NCBI GenBank assembly: GCA_019747705.1
Contig: JAIEQM010000065.1
Span: 33,227 to 97,226, forward strand
Reading direction: 5' to 3'
From: Chitinophagaceae bacterium
GTDB taxonomy: Bacteria; Bacteroidota; Bacteroidia; Chitinophagales; Chitinophagaceae
Length of the DNA stretch: 64,000 nt
Shown here: positions 7,867 through 16,335 of the stretch, piece after piece
How positions within the stretch are numbered: the stretch's first letter is position 1
How the letters are laid out: each line of letters begins with the position of its first letter
Made by a program: the position numbers and the translations under genes
Notes under the pieces: generated by a model
What the model was told of the DNA's origin: nothing
Seen by the model: only the letters and a program-made list of their open reading frames with translations
The model's database searches: none

Positions 7867-8487
7867 CTACTTTATACCAATATAATTCCCAACCGGCTGC
7901 CGGTTCTGGATGCTCCGGGCCAGTGTCATTTCATCAGCATACTCCAGTTCGCCGCCAAAGGCAATGCCACGGGCAATGGTGGTGATTTTGATAGTTACAT
8001 CTTTTAGCTGCTTACTGATATAAAACAAAGTAGTATCTCCCTGTATGTTGGGGTTGAGTGCAAAGATGAGTTCTTCCACTTCGTCTTTTTGAATGCGGTT
8101 GATGAGGGGCTGAATATTCAGCTGATCCGGCCCCACACCATCTAATGGCGAAATAATACCGCCCAGCACATGATACCTGCCGCTGAACTGCTGTGTACTT
8201 TCAACAGCTATCACATCACGGATGCTTTCCACCACACAAATGATTTGCTTTTTGCGGGAAGGATTGCTGCAGATATTACAGGTATCTGCATCGGCCACAT
8301 TAAAACATTCTTTGCAAAATTTGATTTCATTGCGCATGTGTGCCACTGCTTCTGTAAACTGCTGCACTTCTTCTTTGCTTTGTTTTAATAAATGCAATAC
8401 CAGCCGCAGGGCCGTTTTTTTACCAATGCCGGGTAATTTGGCAAACTCGTTTACGCTTTGTTCCAGTAAAGAAGAGGAGAAAGACAT
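7867..8487 (-). CDS. recR: Recombination mediator protein RecR
   Basis: The 206-residue protein is full length for RecR. It has the helix-hairpin-helix FAKLPGIGKKTALRLVLHLL, the zinc finger CKECFNVADADTCNIC, and the Toprim domain beginning ICVVESIRDVIAVE with YHVLGGIISPLDGVGPDQL. The Walker-B-like end NRQPVGNYI is present. RecR acts with RecO and RecF to load RecA on gapped single-stranded DNA. The start at 8487 gives the standard MSFSSSLLEQSVNEFAKLPG N-terminus. A TACTTTCG box a few bases upstream is a plausible -7 element. Confidence 0.97.
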   Translation of the reverse strand: MSFSSSLLEQSVNEFAKLPGIGKKTALRLVLHLLKQSKEEVQQFTEAVAHMRNEIKFCKECFNVADADTCNICSNPSRKKQIICVVESIRDVIAVESTQQFSGRYHVLGGIISPLDGVGPDQLNIQPLINRIQKDEVEELIFALNPNIQGDTTLFYISKQLKDVTIKITTIARGIAFGGELEYADEMTLARSIQNRQPVGNYIGIK

Positions 8488-8645
8488 GGAGCGAAAGTAC
8501 GAAGCAGCTAATTAACAAAAGCTAATTTATTCGTGATTGAATCATAATTTTAAACTGCCGAATTAAAGAGGTTACAACGTAAGTGATGCTTACAACATGT
8601 ATCAAGGATATTTCTTTGATGCAGAGTAGAATAAATCATTTTCAC

Positions 8646-9230
8646 ATGAGAAATACATTATTTGTTTCTATTTTCGTTTTTCTTCTATCAAGCTTTAAAG
8701 GCATATTGCAAAATTCTGATTGCAGCACATTAATTGCCCTGTTTCCATCTTCAAAAAGTACAATGAAAAACGGCGCAGCAGATGCCCGTTTTCCTGTGGT
8801 GTTAACCCTGCCTGATAGTACACTTGTGTGGCTGGGTGGCTTGTTCGACAGAAACAGTTTTGTACCAACCCTCAATTTAATAACAGAGTATCCCATATTC
8901 AGGCTTAACATTAATGAAACTGTTTCAGTAAGAATAAGGGTTTGTGATATGAAACAAAAGCAGGTACAGCAATGGAATCAGGCGGTGTTTTTTGATACTA
9001 CAATTGTGTTTACAAAAAGCAAAACAGATAAAACTGTTTTTCTTATTCAGCCCCGAAATTCAAAAAAAATAAAATTTGAAAATTATACAAAAGAATCAAA
9101 AAAAAATATGATGTGGCTTTATAAAATGGAGCCTAATGGAATATGGAACCCTGATTCATCCAAAACAACTGTTCCGTTAAAATATGTGCCAAAAGTACTT
9201 TGGAAGGATAAAAGGTTTGTTACCAATTAA
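8646..9230 (+). CDS. Secreted protein of unknown function
   Basis: I place the start at 8646, where MRNTLFVSIFVFLLSSFKG gives a clear signal peptide; the frame is open further up to 8583 but those 21 residues are unlike a signal. The mature part of about 175 residues contains TLPDSTLVWLGGLFDRNSF and MMWLYKMEPNGIWNPDSS, and I do not recognise a domain. It stands between recR and a lipoprotein gene, both on the other strand, and is probably transcribed alone. Exported, otherwise unknown. Confidence 0.6.
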   Translation: MRNTLFVSIFVFLLSSFKGILQNSDCSTLIALFPSSKSTMKNGAADARFPVVLTLPDSTLVWLGGLFDRNSFVPTLNLITEYPIFRLNINETVSVRIRVCDMKQKQVQQWNQAVFFDTTIVFTKSKTDKTVFLIQPRNSKKIKFENYTKESKKNMMWLYKMEPNGIWNPDSSKTTVPLKYVPKVLWKDKRFVTN

Positions 9231-9237
9231 GAAGTTT

Positions 9238-10653
9238 TCATTTCCCAATATCAATCACCTGCTCATTATCCCAATTGGGTTTAATTAAAATTTTTACGTC
9301 CAGGTTTTGCACCAGTTCCGGTTGTTTGCGTGGTTTACTGAAAAAGTTACCGGCATCCCACACACCATTTTTATTATCATCATACAATATTCTTACCTGG
9401 TACTCCCCGGGTTTGTATAATTTACGGTACCATTCAGCAGCCGCAAGCGGATAACTGCTTTCCAATTTGTCATTGGCATATAAAAGCAGTACCGGGTTTT
9501 TCTTAAGATCAATATTTTTAAACCGTAACCGTATGGAGCCATATTCTTTTTCAGCCTTTACACGAAAGCTGATGGTATCTTCTTTGTTTGGTTTTAAACC
9601 GCCGGTATCAGAAGCATATTCTTTTTGAAAGATCAAACGGTAATTGCCGCCTTCTTTCCATTTGGTAAACAGGATGAGTTTTTTATTGGCCGTATCGTTA
9701 ATGATTTTTACATCAGTAACTGCAGTGGCGCTGTCTTTAAAAAGTTTGATTTGTGTGGTGTCCGCCTGCTTCAATGGTTTTTGATACGTAAACTCCAGGC
9801 TGTCCAACAAATCCTGTGCACCTGCTTCCAGGTTGGAAGTATAAGTAAGACGTTTAACCGTGTTAGGTTTTCCCGAAGGTGCTGAAGAAGCAGGCTTCCG
9901 CTCTTTTTCTTTTTCCGCAGCAAATGCATATAGCTGAACCGATTTTGTAAAGGCATTGATCTGCACAGCGCTGTCTAAAAACGCAAATGCTTCGGCAGGC
10001 TGGCTGTATTTTTTATCTCCGTCAGCATCCTGCAAACCATATAAATAAAAAGTACCTGTGGGCAAGTTGGTAAAATGAAAATATCCTTTGTTATCCACTC
10101 TCGCCACATAGATGGGTTTTTCTTTCGCTACTGTTGAATCTTCCTGCTTGCGGTAAAGCAATGCAAAAAAAGTGCTGTCCGTTTTTCCGTTTTCTGCATT
10201 AATGATTCTTCCTTTGAGTTCATTACTGTCAATAACAGTCCCGGTTGAAAAAACATACCGGAAGCTTTTAAGCACATTGCCTTCATTTAAATCAACAATG
10301 GAGTTCCCGAAATCAATGGTATAAGTAGTGTTGGGCAATAAAGAATCTTTTAAACGGACTGTTACAGTACGGAGTTTGGCTTCCGTTATGGGTTGCTTTA
10401 CAGGATAAGGTGAGATGAGGATTTTTTCATTGGCATTTTTTAACTCCACAAATTCATTAAAATTGATATTGATTCTTTGAGTGGTTACACCCAATGCCGA
10501 ATCTTTGGGCGAAGTGCTTACGGCAACAGGCGGTAAACTATCCCTGGGCCCGCCGGCAGGAGGAACAATATTGGCACAGCCGGAACTGCTCAGCAGGTTC
10601 ACCACAATAACTGCACTGATAAATCCGTATGGAATGATTTTACTGAAACGCAT
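9238..10653 (-). CDS. Lipoprotein with N-terminal Ig-like (Big_5) domain
   Basis: This 471-residue protein has a signal ending in LSSSGC (lipidated cysteine at about 26), followed by ANIVPPAGGPRDSLPP, the hallmark of a widespread Bacteroidota family. An Ig-like Big_5 domain follows (ININFNEFVELKN, VRLKDSLLPNTTYTIDF). The middle has a prealbumin-like segment (YFHFTNLPTGTFYLYGLQDA), and the C-terminal part has KPGEYQVRILYDDNKNGVWD. Probably anchored in the outer membrane facing the periplasm or outside; its function is not known. A promoter-like TAAGTTTG lies 8 bases upstream. Confidence 0.8.
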   Translation of the reverse strand: MRFSKIIPYGFISAVIVVNLLSSSGCANIVPPAGGPRDSLPPVAVSTSPKDSALGVTTQRININFNEFVELKNANEKILISPYPVKQPITEAKLRTVTVRLKDSLLPNTTYTIDFGNSIVDLNEGNVLKSFRYVFSTGTVIDSNELKGRIINAENGKTDSTFFALLYRKQEDSTVAKEKPIYVARVDNKGYFHFTNLPTGTFYLYGLQDADGDKKYSQPAEAFAFLDSAVQINAFTKSVQLYAFAAEKEKERKPASSAPSGKPNTVKRLTYTSNLEAGAQDLLDSLEFTYQKPLKQADTTQIKLFKDSATAVTDVKIINDTANKKLILFTKWKEGGNYRLIFQKEYASDTGGLKPNKEDTISFRVKAEKEYGSIRLRFKNIDLKKNPVLLLYANDKLESSYPLAAAEWYRKLYKPGEYQVRILYDDNKNGVWDAGNFFSKPRKQPELVQNLDVKILIKPNWDNEQVIDIGK

Positions 10654-10660
10654 GAGGCTG

Positions 10661-10668
10661 CAAACTTA
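10661..10668 (-). promoter_or_regulatory. Candidate -7 promoter box for the Ig-like lipoprotein gene
   Basis: TAAGTTTG on the minus strand matches the Bacteroidota TAnnTTTG form, 8 bases before the start codon. No clear -33 box is seen, so the call is weak and would imply a very short leader. Confidence 0.35.
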
Positions 10669-10774
10669 AAGTAATTGGGCGAACTGCCTTTTCTGAAATA
10701 AGGTATTAACAGGATTTTGATTGCAAAGAGGCGACACCTTTCTCTAAAAGGTGTTGTCTCTGTTACATTTGCTT

Positions 10775-13700
10775 TTATTCCGTTTCTTCTTCCAGCTCGT
10801 GTAATAAAACCGCCATATTGTTGCTCTTTACAAAATTGCACCAGTGGCAATCTTCTTTACCGCAGCCAATATAAAATTCACGGTTTTGAATTTTATTCCA
10901 CACGGCAGTAATTTGTTGTGATACCGTTTCAATATCAGCCGGTGTAATCACAATTTTTTCTTTGCGGTAGTTTTTCTTTTTATCCGGCTCTATAAAATCA
11001 AACTCAGTGCTCACTACTTTCCAGTCTTTCTGTTCATAATTGTCAACCAGAATTTTATAGAACACAGCCTGGCGCCAGTAATCACCACCATTGGGTTCTT
11101 TATCATTGGGCCCTTTGAGTTTGTCTTTTGCTTTATCAATATCACCGGTTTTATAATCCACCACGTTTACTGCTTTGCCATCAAACTCCAGCTTATCTAA
11201 TTTTCCTTTGATGGGCACGCCTTTTACCAGCACATTGCGGATGTTGCGTTCAATAGCCACAATTTTATTAAAGGAGTTGATGTAATGATCGTAATAATTA
11301 TTGAGCACATCCAAACCATACTCCATGCGGCGGTTGAACTGTTCTTTGGTAAAACTTTCACGATGACGGTGCATGTACCATTCAAAGTCGTTGATGAATA
11401 CTTCTTTGGAAGGAAATGATTCTTTGCCACTATCCTGCCCGTCCGTACCGGCACGGGCGGACATTTTTCTGAAGAGTTGTTCCAATGCATAATGCACGGC
11501 GCTTCCAAATTCTGTTGCTTCGTTTTTGGGTGATGGTATGCGGATGAGGTTTTTAAAATAAAATCCCAGCGGACAATTGAGATAATTGTTGAGCGCTGTT
11601 ACGTTCATGGTAAATTTATCCAGCAATGCTGCAATAAATTCTTCTTCTATCTTTTCAATTTCCGGTGCAGCAGCTTCTCCAAACTGAAGTGCTGTAAATT
11701 CGCTGATGGCTTCTGTACTCACCACCATCGTTTCTGTTTTCAGTTCATGCTCATCCTGAATTTCTGCAATAAACATGGAAGGCTCCAGTTCTTTTCCATC
11801 GTTTTTAAAACGGCTGAATGAAATATAAAGGTGCTGTTCGGCACGTGTGAGTGCTACATAAAAAAGTCTTCTTAACTCTTCATCGGCCCCAGCCCCCTCT
11901 AATGAGCTTCGCTCGTAACCTTCGCTTTGCTTGGTTATCCCCAAGGAGGAGACTTGCCTGCTCACAGCCCCATCTTGCTCAGTTATTTTTATTGTTGATT
12001 TGCTTTCAAACATTGTATCAGGCAACTTATATCCGCCGCCTGGTTTTCGTTTCTTTTCCCAAAAGCCGGCATTGCATCCTGCAAAAAACACATGTTCAAA
12101 TTCCAAACCTTTGGAGCCATGTGCGGTTAAAAGATTGATGCCTTTATCACTGCCGCTCACCTGTACCAATGGCAGGGGAATATCTTCTTTCTCCATCAGT
12201 TCAATAATGGCTACTAACTGCTGCAGCTTTAACGAAGGGTTGCGGCGTGTTTCTTCTTTTACAAAATCAAAGAGTGCCGTTAACACCTGCAGTTGCCAGT
12301 GTTTCTCTGTGCTTTGCATGATGTGTGACAGTAATCCTGTTTTTTGGATGATGTTTTCAAACAGGTGCTGCAGTGTTACATTGGGCACATCAGCAATTAA
12401 TTGCTCAGTAATGGCTGATGCTCTTTTTAATCCTTCATGAACAGTTACTGAAAACAAATCTTTTTGCGGCGCTGTACTTTTTTCGTGCAGCAAACGGCGT
12501 AACGAAGTTTTGCCATCTGTAAATTTTGTTTCAGAAACCTGTACGGTGAGTTTTGCAATTTCTATGGGTGGAATATGAAACCAGTCCAAATGCAATAATT
12601 CAAACAGCATTTCATCGCCACCATAAGGCACATCATGCTCGGCTGCCAGGTATTTGAGCAGCAGAATTATTTTTTGTGCCAGTGGAAGTTCAAACACATT
12701 TAAACTCCGTTTGCTGTAAACAGGAATGTTGAGTTGCTTGAAGTATTGCGACAGTTCTTCACCATATTTATTTTCCTTGTAAATGATGGCGATTTTTCCG
12801 GGCGGCACACCCTGTGCCAGCAATTGCTGTGCTTTGAGTGTAATATCAATCATTTCCAGCCGCTGTGTTTCATACATGCGGATGTGCGGCGGATGTTTAA
12901 GTGCTTTTAATGTTTCTTTTGATGCGGTGAGTTCTTTACTCAGTCCGTTAATTTGTTTTACCAGCCGTTCGTTATTACGGTTGATGAGTGTTTTTGAAAT
13001 ATCTAAAATGGGCTGTGTGGAGCGGTAATTATTAGTGAGCACCACAGTTAACAAATCATCTTTGTAATTGGATGCAAACTGCAGCATGTTCTCCACGTTG
13101 GCGCCCTGGAAGCGATAGATGCTCTGGTCATCATCGCCCACCACAAATACGTTTGGCTTTTCCCAGTAGTTGATTAAGAGTTCAACAATTTTATTTTGTG
13201 TGCCGCTGGTATCCTGGTACTCATCCACCAGTACATACAAAAACTTTTCCTGGTATTGAGCTAAGAGATTTTTATTTTCTTCAAATGCTTTGATGACCCA
13301 GTTAATCATGTCATCAAAATCATAACGGTTGCGGCGGCGCATGAGCTGCTGAAATGCATCAAATAAATTCACAGCAGCACGCAGCTTCTCCATTTTTTCT
13401 TTTTCATCCTCTATCTTATCTTTCTTTACATCACCTGCGTTGAATTCTTTGTATTTGCGTTTGTAAATAAATTCATCACGCAGCGGAAGGTCAGTAATGT
13501 ATTCATCAATTTTTTGGTTGATGAATGGCGGTGTCCATCCTTCACGTTTCATATTGCTGAACAAGTGCTGCAGGTTGTTGATTTCAAAATATACATCGCC
13601 ACGGTAGCGTTTGAGCGGATGATTTTTGGGAAGGTTGTCAATGAGTTCTTTAAAGAGTTCCATGCGTTCCAAATCTGAAACGGGATCCAATGCTGTTTTT

Positions 13701-14044
13701 TCAAAGAGCGAAAGATTTTCCTGTATTACATCATTGCAAAAGGCATGAAAGGTGCTGATGTTTACTTTGTATGCATCCGGGCCAATAAAAGTGAGCAGAC
13801 GTTTGCGCATAGCCACCACACCCGCATCGGTATAAGTGAGACAAAGAATGTTTTGCGGCAAAGCATCTGTATCCAGTAAAATTTTTCCGATGCGGCTGGC
13901 AAGGATTTGTGTTTTGCCGGTGCCGGGACCTGCGATGACCATTACAGGACCTTCAATGTTATCAACAGCAAGGCGTTGCTGTTCGTTGAGCTTTTGATAT
14001 TCATCCAGGAATTTTTTCTCCAGTTTTTCTTTGTTTACGCTCAT
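10775..14044 (-). CDS. UvrD/Rep-type DNA helicase with C-terminal Fe-S PD-(D/E)XK nuclease
   Basis: This 1089-residue protein combines a superfamily 1A helicase with an AddB/Cas4-like nuclease. Helicase motifs include VIAGPGTGKTQILASRIG (Walker A, about residue 36), VLVDEYQDTSG (motif II), VVGDDDQSIYRFQGA (III), LLTAHGSKGLEFEHVF (V) and RRLFYVALTRAEQ (VI). The nuclease has EFGSAVHYALE, GKLDKLEF and VVDYKTGD, with four cysteines for an iron-sulfur cluster (NCPLGF and CGKEDCHWC). It probably acts in double-strand break processing in place of AddAB or RecBCD. Two in-frame inserts look like palindromic repeat DNA: SARAGTDGQD, and SSLGITKQSEGYERSSLEG just before motif VI. A TAACTTTG box precedes the start. 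Confidence 0.93.
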   Translation of the reverse strand: MSVNKEKLEKKFLDEYQKLNEQQRLAVDNIEGPVMVIAGPGTGKTQILASRIGKILLDTDALPQNILCLTYTDAGVVAMRKRLLTFIGPDAYKVNISTFHAFCNDVIQENLSLFEKTALDPVSDLERMELFKELIDNLPKNHPLKRYRGDVYFEINNLQHLFSNMKREGWTPPFINQKIDEYITDLPLRDEFIYKRKYKEFNAGDVKKDKIEDEKEKMEKLRAAVNLFDAFQQLMRRRNRYDFDDMINWVIKAFEENKNLLAQYQEKFLYVLVDEYQDTSGTQNKIVELLINYWEKPNVFVVGDDDQSIYRFQGANVENMLQFASNYKDDLLTVVLTNNYRSTQPILDISKTLINRNNERLVKQINGLSKELTASKETLKALKHPPHIRMYETQRLEMIDITLKAQQLLAQGVPPGKIAIIYKENKYGEELSQYFKQLNIPVYSKRSLNVFELPLAQKIILLLKYLAAEHDVPYGGDEMLFELLHLDWFHIPPIEIAKLTVQVSETKFTDGKTSLRRLLHEKSTAPQKDLFSVTVHEGLKRASAITEQLIADVPNVTLQHLFENIIQKTGLLSHIMQSTEKHWQLQVLTALFDFVKEETRRNPSLKLQQLVAIIELMEKEDIPLPLVQVSGSDKGINLLTAHGSKGLEFEHVFFAGCNAGFWEKKRKPGGGYKLPDTMFESKSTIKITEQDGAVSRQVSSLGITKQSEGYERSSLEGAGADEELRRLFYVALTRAEQHLYISFSRFKNDGKELEPSMFIAEIQDEHELKTETMVVSTEAISEFTALQFGEAAAPEIEKIEEEFIAALLDKFTMNVTALNNYLNCPLGFYFKNLIRIPSPKNEATEFGSAVHYALEQLFRKMSARAGTDGQDSGKESFPSKEVFINDFEWYMHRHRESFTKEQFNRRMEYGLDVLNNYYDHYINSFNKIVAIERNIRNVLVKGVPIKGKLDKLEFDGKAVNVVDYKTGDIDKAKDKLKGPNDKEPNGGDYWRQAVFYKILVDNYEQKDWKVVSTEFDFIEPDKKKNYRKEKIVITPADIETVSQQITAVWNKIQNREFYIGCGKEDCHWCNFVKSNNMAVLLHELEEETE
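11437..11462. repeat. GC-rich palindromic repeat read in frame in the helicase (RAGTDG)
   Basis: GCCCGT at 11437-11442 and ACGGGC at 11453-11458 are inverted arms around CCGTACCGGC; GTCCG and CGGAC give a second nested pairing. It encodes ARAGTDGQD in a linker between helicase and nuclease parts. The same kind of palindrome is common between genes in Bacteroidota, so I read it as an absorbed repeat. Confidence 0.6.
11883..11962. repeat. Intergenic-type repeat absorbed in frame just before helicase motif VI
   Basis: The stretch starts CGGCCCCAGCCCCCTCTAAT, holds the palindrome GAGCTTCGCTC, and ends CCCCAAGGAGGAGACTTGCC. The same frame of CGGCCCC..TAAAT CCCC..GGGG GACTTGCC occurs outside genes at 48073-48103. 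It adds about 26 residues (..SSLGITKQSEGYERSSLEG..) between KLPDTM.. and DEELRRLFYVALTRA, a place where relatives normally have only a short loop. Confidence 0.6.
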
Positions 14045-14048
14045 GATT

Positions 14049-14056
14049 CAAAGTTA
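14049..14056 (-). promoter_or_regulatory. Candidate -7 promoter box for the helicase gene
   Basis: TAACTTTG on the minus strand fits TAnnTTTG and lies 4 bases before the start codon. A TTTG about 25 bases upstream is too far for an ideal -33 box. Plausible, but the leader would be almost absent. Confidence 0.35.
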
Positions 14057-14106
14057 GTGTGTTGACAGGATACGTGTTTTACAAAATGATACAGACTTAT
14101 TGCTTA

Positions 14107-14273
14107 GAGATTTCTCTCTCCGCCGCAAGAACGTTTTATTTTAAATCCTCCGATGGCTACGATCGAAATGACGGCGTGTTTTTTTGGATTGGCTTACTGA
14201 AAAAACCCGCTGTAACTTTTTTACAAACTGCCGAACAATCGGAGTGCCGTCTTTTCGACGAAGGAGAAATCTC
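14107..14273. repeat. Interspersed palindromic repeat, copy A
   Basis: The left arm GAGATTTCTCTCTCCGCCG and the right arm TCGACGAAGGAGAAATCTC are inverted copies around a variable middle containing TCGAAATGACGGC. A second copy follows within 65 bases. No protein is encoded. This is the common Bacteroidota intergenic repeat carrying GAAATGACGG and GGAGAAATCTC. Confidence 0.8.
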
Positions 14274-14336
14274 ATTAGCCTGGAAATGATTGCAAATAAA
14301 TAGCGTAACTAATTAAACAAAACAACCCTCATGTTC

Positions 14337-14508
14337 GGGGATTTCTCACTCCGCCGCAAGAGTATAATAATTTGAGTAGTCTTATGGCTTCGTTCGAAAT
14401 GACGGCATCGTGTTTTGTTGTGATGAACAAAGTAAGGATGCATGCTGCTGTTATCATTTGAAATATCCGAATAATAGTACACTGTCATTTCGACGAAGGA
14501 GAAATCTC
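14337..14508. repeat. Interspersed palindromic repeat, copy B
   Basis: GGGGATTTCTCACTCCGCCG at the left and TTTCGACGAAGGAGAAATCTC at the right repeat the structure of copy A at about the same length (172 versus 167 bp). The middle differs. Together the two fill most of the gene-free stretch between 14059 and 14692. The last part (about 14630-14680) matches short repeats seen also near 1485 and 48256. Confidence 0.8.
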
Positions 14509-14692
14509 ATAAATTTTATTACGCCTAAAATTTGTATTGATTTTATTGTTGAAGAATCCAAACCTTTGGAAGTTGTGATTGTAGTTATAAGTATTCAACA
14601 TGCAAACCACCGCTGCCATTTGCAGTGCCGTACACGAGTGCGACGCAAAGGTGATGACATAGAAAACAAAAGCCGGTAACCAATAATAATAC

Positions 14693-15166
14693 ATGTCAAA
14701 AGTTTATACACTGCAAAGCGTTGAGAAAATTCCTGTGAGCATTGATACGGCATGGGATTTTTTTTCAAATCCGGCCAACCTGCAGGCCATTACGCCCAAA
14801 GAAATGGGTTTTGAAATCATCAGCAAGTTTCATGGCGGCAGGATGTACGCCGGGCAAATTATTGAATACAAAGTGCGGCCGCTACCGGGCATTCCCATTT
14901 ACTGGATGACGGAGATTACGCATGTGGAAGAGAAAAAATATTTTGTGGATGAACAACGGTTTGGGCCTTACAGTCTCTGGCATCATCAGCATCAGTTTAA
15001 AGCCATTGATGGCGGCATGGAAATGACGGATATTGTGCATTACAAAATTCCGTTTTGGGTGCTGGGAGATGTGGCCAATAGCCTGTTTGTAAAAAAACAA
15101 CTGGAAGGCATATTTAACTACCGGGTTGAAGCTGTGGAGCGATTATTTGGAAAATGGAAGGTTTGA
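14693..15166 (+). CDS. SRPBCC-family ligand-binding-fold protein
   Basis: The 157-residue protein belongs to the START/SRPBCC superfamily related to the N-terminal part of cell division inhibitor YfcH-like proteins. Typical segments are VEKIPVSIDTAWDFFSNPAN, LQAITPKEMGFEI and YKIPFWVLGDVANSLFVKKQ. Such proteins form a helix-grip cavity for a hydrophobic ligand; which one is unknown. Cytoplasmic and without catalytic motifs. It is a single gene following a repeat-rich stretch and is probably transcribed alone, ending toward the hairpin at 15338-15390. Confidence 0.85.
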   Translation: MSKVYTLQSVEKIPVSIDTAWDFFSNPANLQAITPKEMGFEIISKFHGGRMYAGQIIEYKVRPLPGIPIYWMTEITHVEEKKYFVDEQRFGPYSLWHHQHQFKAIDGGMEMTDIVHYKIPFWVLGDVANSLFVKKQLEGIFNYRVEAVERLFGKWKV

Positions 15167-15258
15167 TTAAACAAAAAGTGTTCGTGTTCATGATTTAGTA
15201 ACCTTAAACAGCCTCCACTACCCGCTTTGTGGTATTTTTTGGATGACCAGCCCTCGCT

Positions 15259-15390
15259 ATTTTTGATTGTCATCAGGTTTTAGCCGTTGTTAATATTCTC
15301 TGTGGGTTAAAAAAATTTGAGAATCTGAAAACTACCCGGGGGCGAAGTAAGTTAACCTTAAAATGAAATACACTTTCGCCCTCTTTTTTT
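15259..15390 (+). other. Promoter-like box followed by terminator hairpin; possible small RNA
   Basis: TTTG at 15238-15241, 17 bases, then TATTTTTG at 15259-15266 resemble a promoter. About 70 bases on, GGGCGAAGT (15340-15348) pairs with ACTTTCGCCC (15372-15381), followed by a T run to 15390. The stretch between has no open frame. It may be a small RNA of roughly 110 bases, or just the terminator of the SRPBCC gene ending 15166 and an incidental box. No known RNA family was recognised. Confidence 0.3.
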
Positions 15391-16048
15391 ACCCTGGCAT
15401 GCGGCTGATGTATTTTTCCATCTGTTTTATCTGGTCAACAATTTGAGAAGTGGTGGGCTTTAGTGCTTTTGCTTTTTTAAAGAAGTCTTTGGCAGCACGG
15501 AACTCCCGTTTGTTCATCATAATACTGCACATCTGCAAATAGGCAGCAGCCTGGTTTTCTTTATCGGGCAATCCTTTACGTAGTGCCTGGCGTATATAAC
15601 TCTCTGCCTGTTTAAAATTATTTTTCTGCAATGCCAGCATGCCCATTTGTAAAAGGCTTGCCCCTTCTGCCCCCTGCATGAGTGATGAACCGGAGCCGAG
15701 ATCAATACCTTTTTTCATATGCTTTTCTGCCCCGTCATAATCCTGTTTCATCATGGCAATATTGCCTTTTAAAGTATAATACACGGAGCGGATGGGTTTG
15801 AACAGCAGCGCCGGAAACTGAACCGAGTTGAGGATTTTTTCAGCGCCTTCCATATCGCCGCTTTCCATATACTCCTGTATGAGCCGCAGCGGGCCAAAAA
15901 AGAAATGGCTGAAAATACTCACCACTGCAATGAGATATAAAATAAAGGAGGGCCAGAAGCCGGTGAAATAGTTTACGGCAATGGCAGCCACTAAAAAGAT
16001 AATACCGAGATAAAGCCGGTAACGGATGTATAGATTAAAAAATTTCAT
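15389..16048 (-). CDS. Membrane protein with tetratricopeptide repeats
   Basis: This 219-residue protein begins with two membrane helices (LYLGIIFLVAAIAVNYFTG and WPSFILYLIAVVSIFSHFFF), then a soluble part with about four TPR-like helical pairs, for example YDGAEKHMKKGIDLG, NNFKQAESYIRQALRKG and REFRAAKDFFKKAKALKP. TPRs mediate protein contacts; the partner is unknown. A TACCTTTG box lies about 20 bases before the start. It converges on the SRPBCC gene and the hairpin at its 3' end may serve both. Confidence 0.8.
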   Translation of the reverse strand: MKFFNLYIRYRLYLGIIFLVAAIAVNYFTGFWPSFILYLIAVVSIFSHFFFGPLRLIQEYMESGDMEGAEKILNSVQFPALLFKPIRSVYYTLKGNIAMMKQDYDGAEKHMKKGIDLGSGSSLMQGAEGASLLQMGMLALQKNNFKQAESYIRQALRKGLPDKENQAAAYLQMCSIMMNKREFRAAKDFFKKAKALKPTTSQIVDQIKQMEKYISRMPG

Positions 16049-16066
16049 GTTCTATCAATTGGGCAG

Positions 16067-16074
16067 CAAAGGTA
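16067..16074 (-). promoter_or_regulatory. -7 promoter box for the TPR membrane protein gene
   Basis: TACCTTTG on the minus strand is an exact TAnnTTTG match 19 bases before the start codon. The spacing to the gene is typical for Bacteroidota. Confidence 0.5.
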
Positions 16075-16124
16075 GGGCTTGGCAGGAGATTTCAGATTTA
16101 GGGTTTACGATTTCTGATTTATAC

Positions 16125-16132
16125 TATTTTTG
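16125..16132 (+). promoter_or_regulatory. -7 promoter box for tRNA-Arg
   Basis: TATTTTTG fits TAnnTTTG and lies 16 bases before the first base of the tRNA, a normal place for a tRNA promoter in this phylum. Confidence 0.5.
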
Positions 16133-16147
16133 CCCTCCTTTAACAGC

Positions 16148-16222
16148 GGCCCTGTAGTTCAATGGATAGAATAGGAGTTTCCTAAACTCTAGATACAAGT
16201 TCGATTCTTGTCGGGGCTACCA
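16148..16222 (+). tRNA. tRNA-Arg (anticodon CCT)
   Basis: The sequence folds as a full cloverleaf: acceptor GGCCCTG with CGGGGCT (two G-U pairs), D arm GTTC/GAAT, anticodon stem GGAGT/ACTCT with loop TTCCTAA, T arm containing GTTCGATTC, discriminator A and encoded CCA. The anticodon CCT reads the AGG arginine codon. A hairpin terminator follows one base after the CCA. Confidence 0.95.
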
Positions 16223-16223
16223 G

Positions 16224-16249
16224 GCGAAGCAAGTTGCTTCGCTTTTTTT
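16224..16249 (+). terminator. Rho-independent terminator of tRNA-Arg
   Basis: GCGAAGC at 16224-16230 pairs with GCTTCGC at 16236-16242 around AAGTT, followed by seven T's. It lies directly after the tRNA and separates it from galK. Confidence 0.9.
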
Positions 16250-16335
16250 ATTTCCTGCATTTTTCCTCTACTACCTTCTTTTTTGCTCCTGTCTTTTTAT
16301 CTGTTATATTCATCTGCCCAAAAGCTCAACCCGTT

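Noticed and set aside
16234..16335. Extended N-terminus of galactokinase as a signal peptide
   Set aside because: It begins inside the terminator of tRNA-Arg, is unlike any galactokinase, and GalK is a cytoplasmic enzyme.
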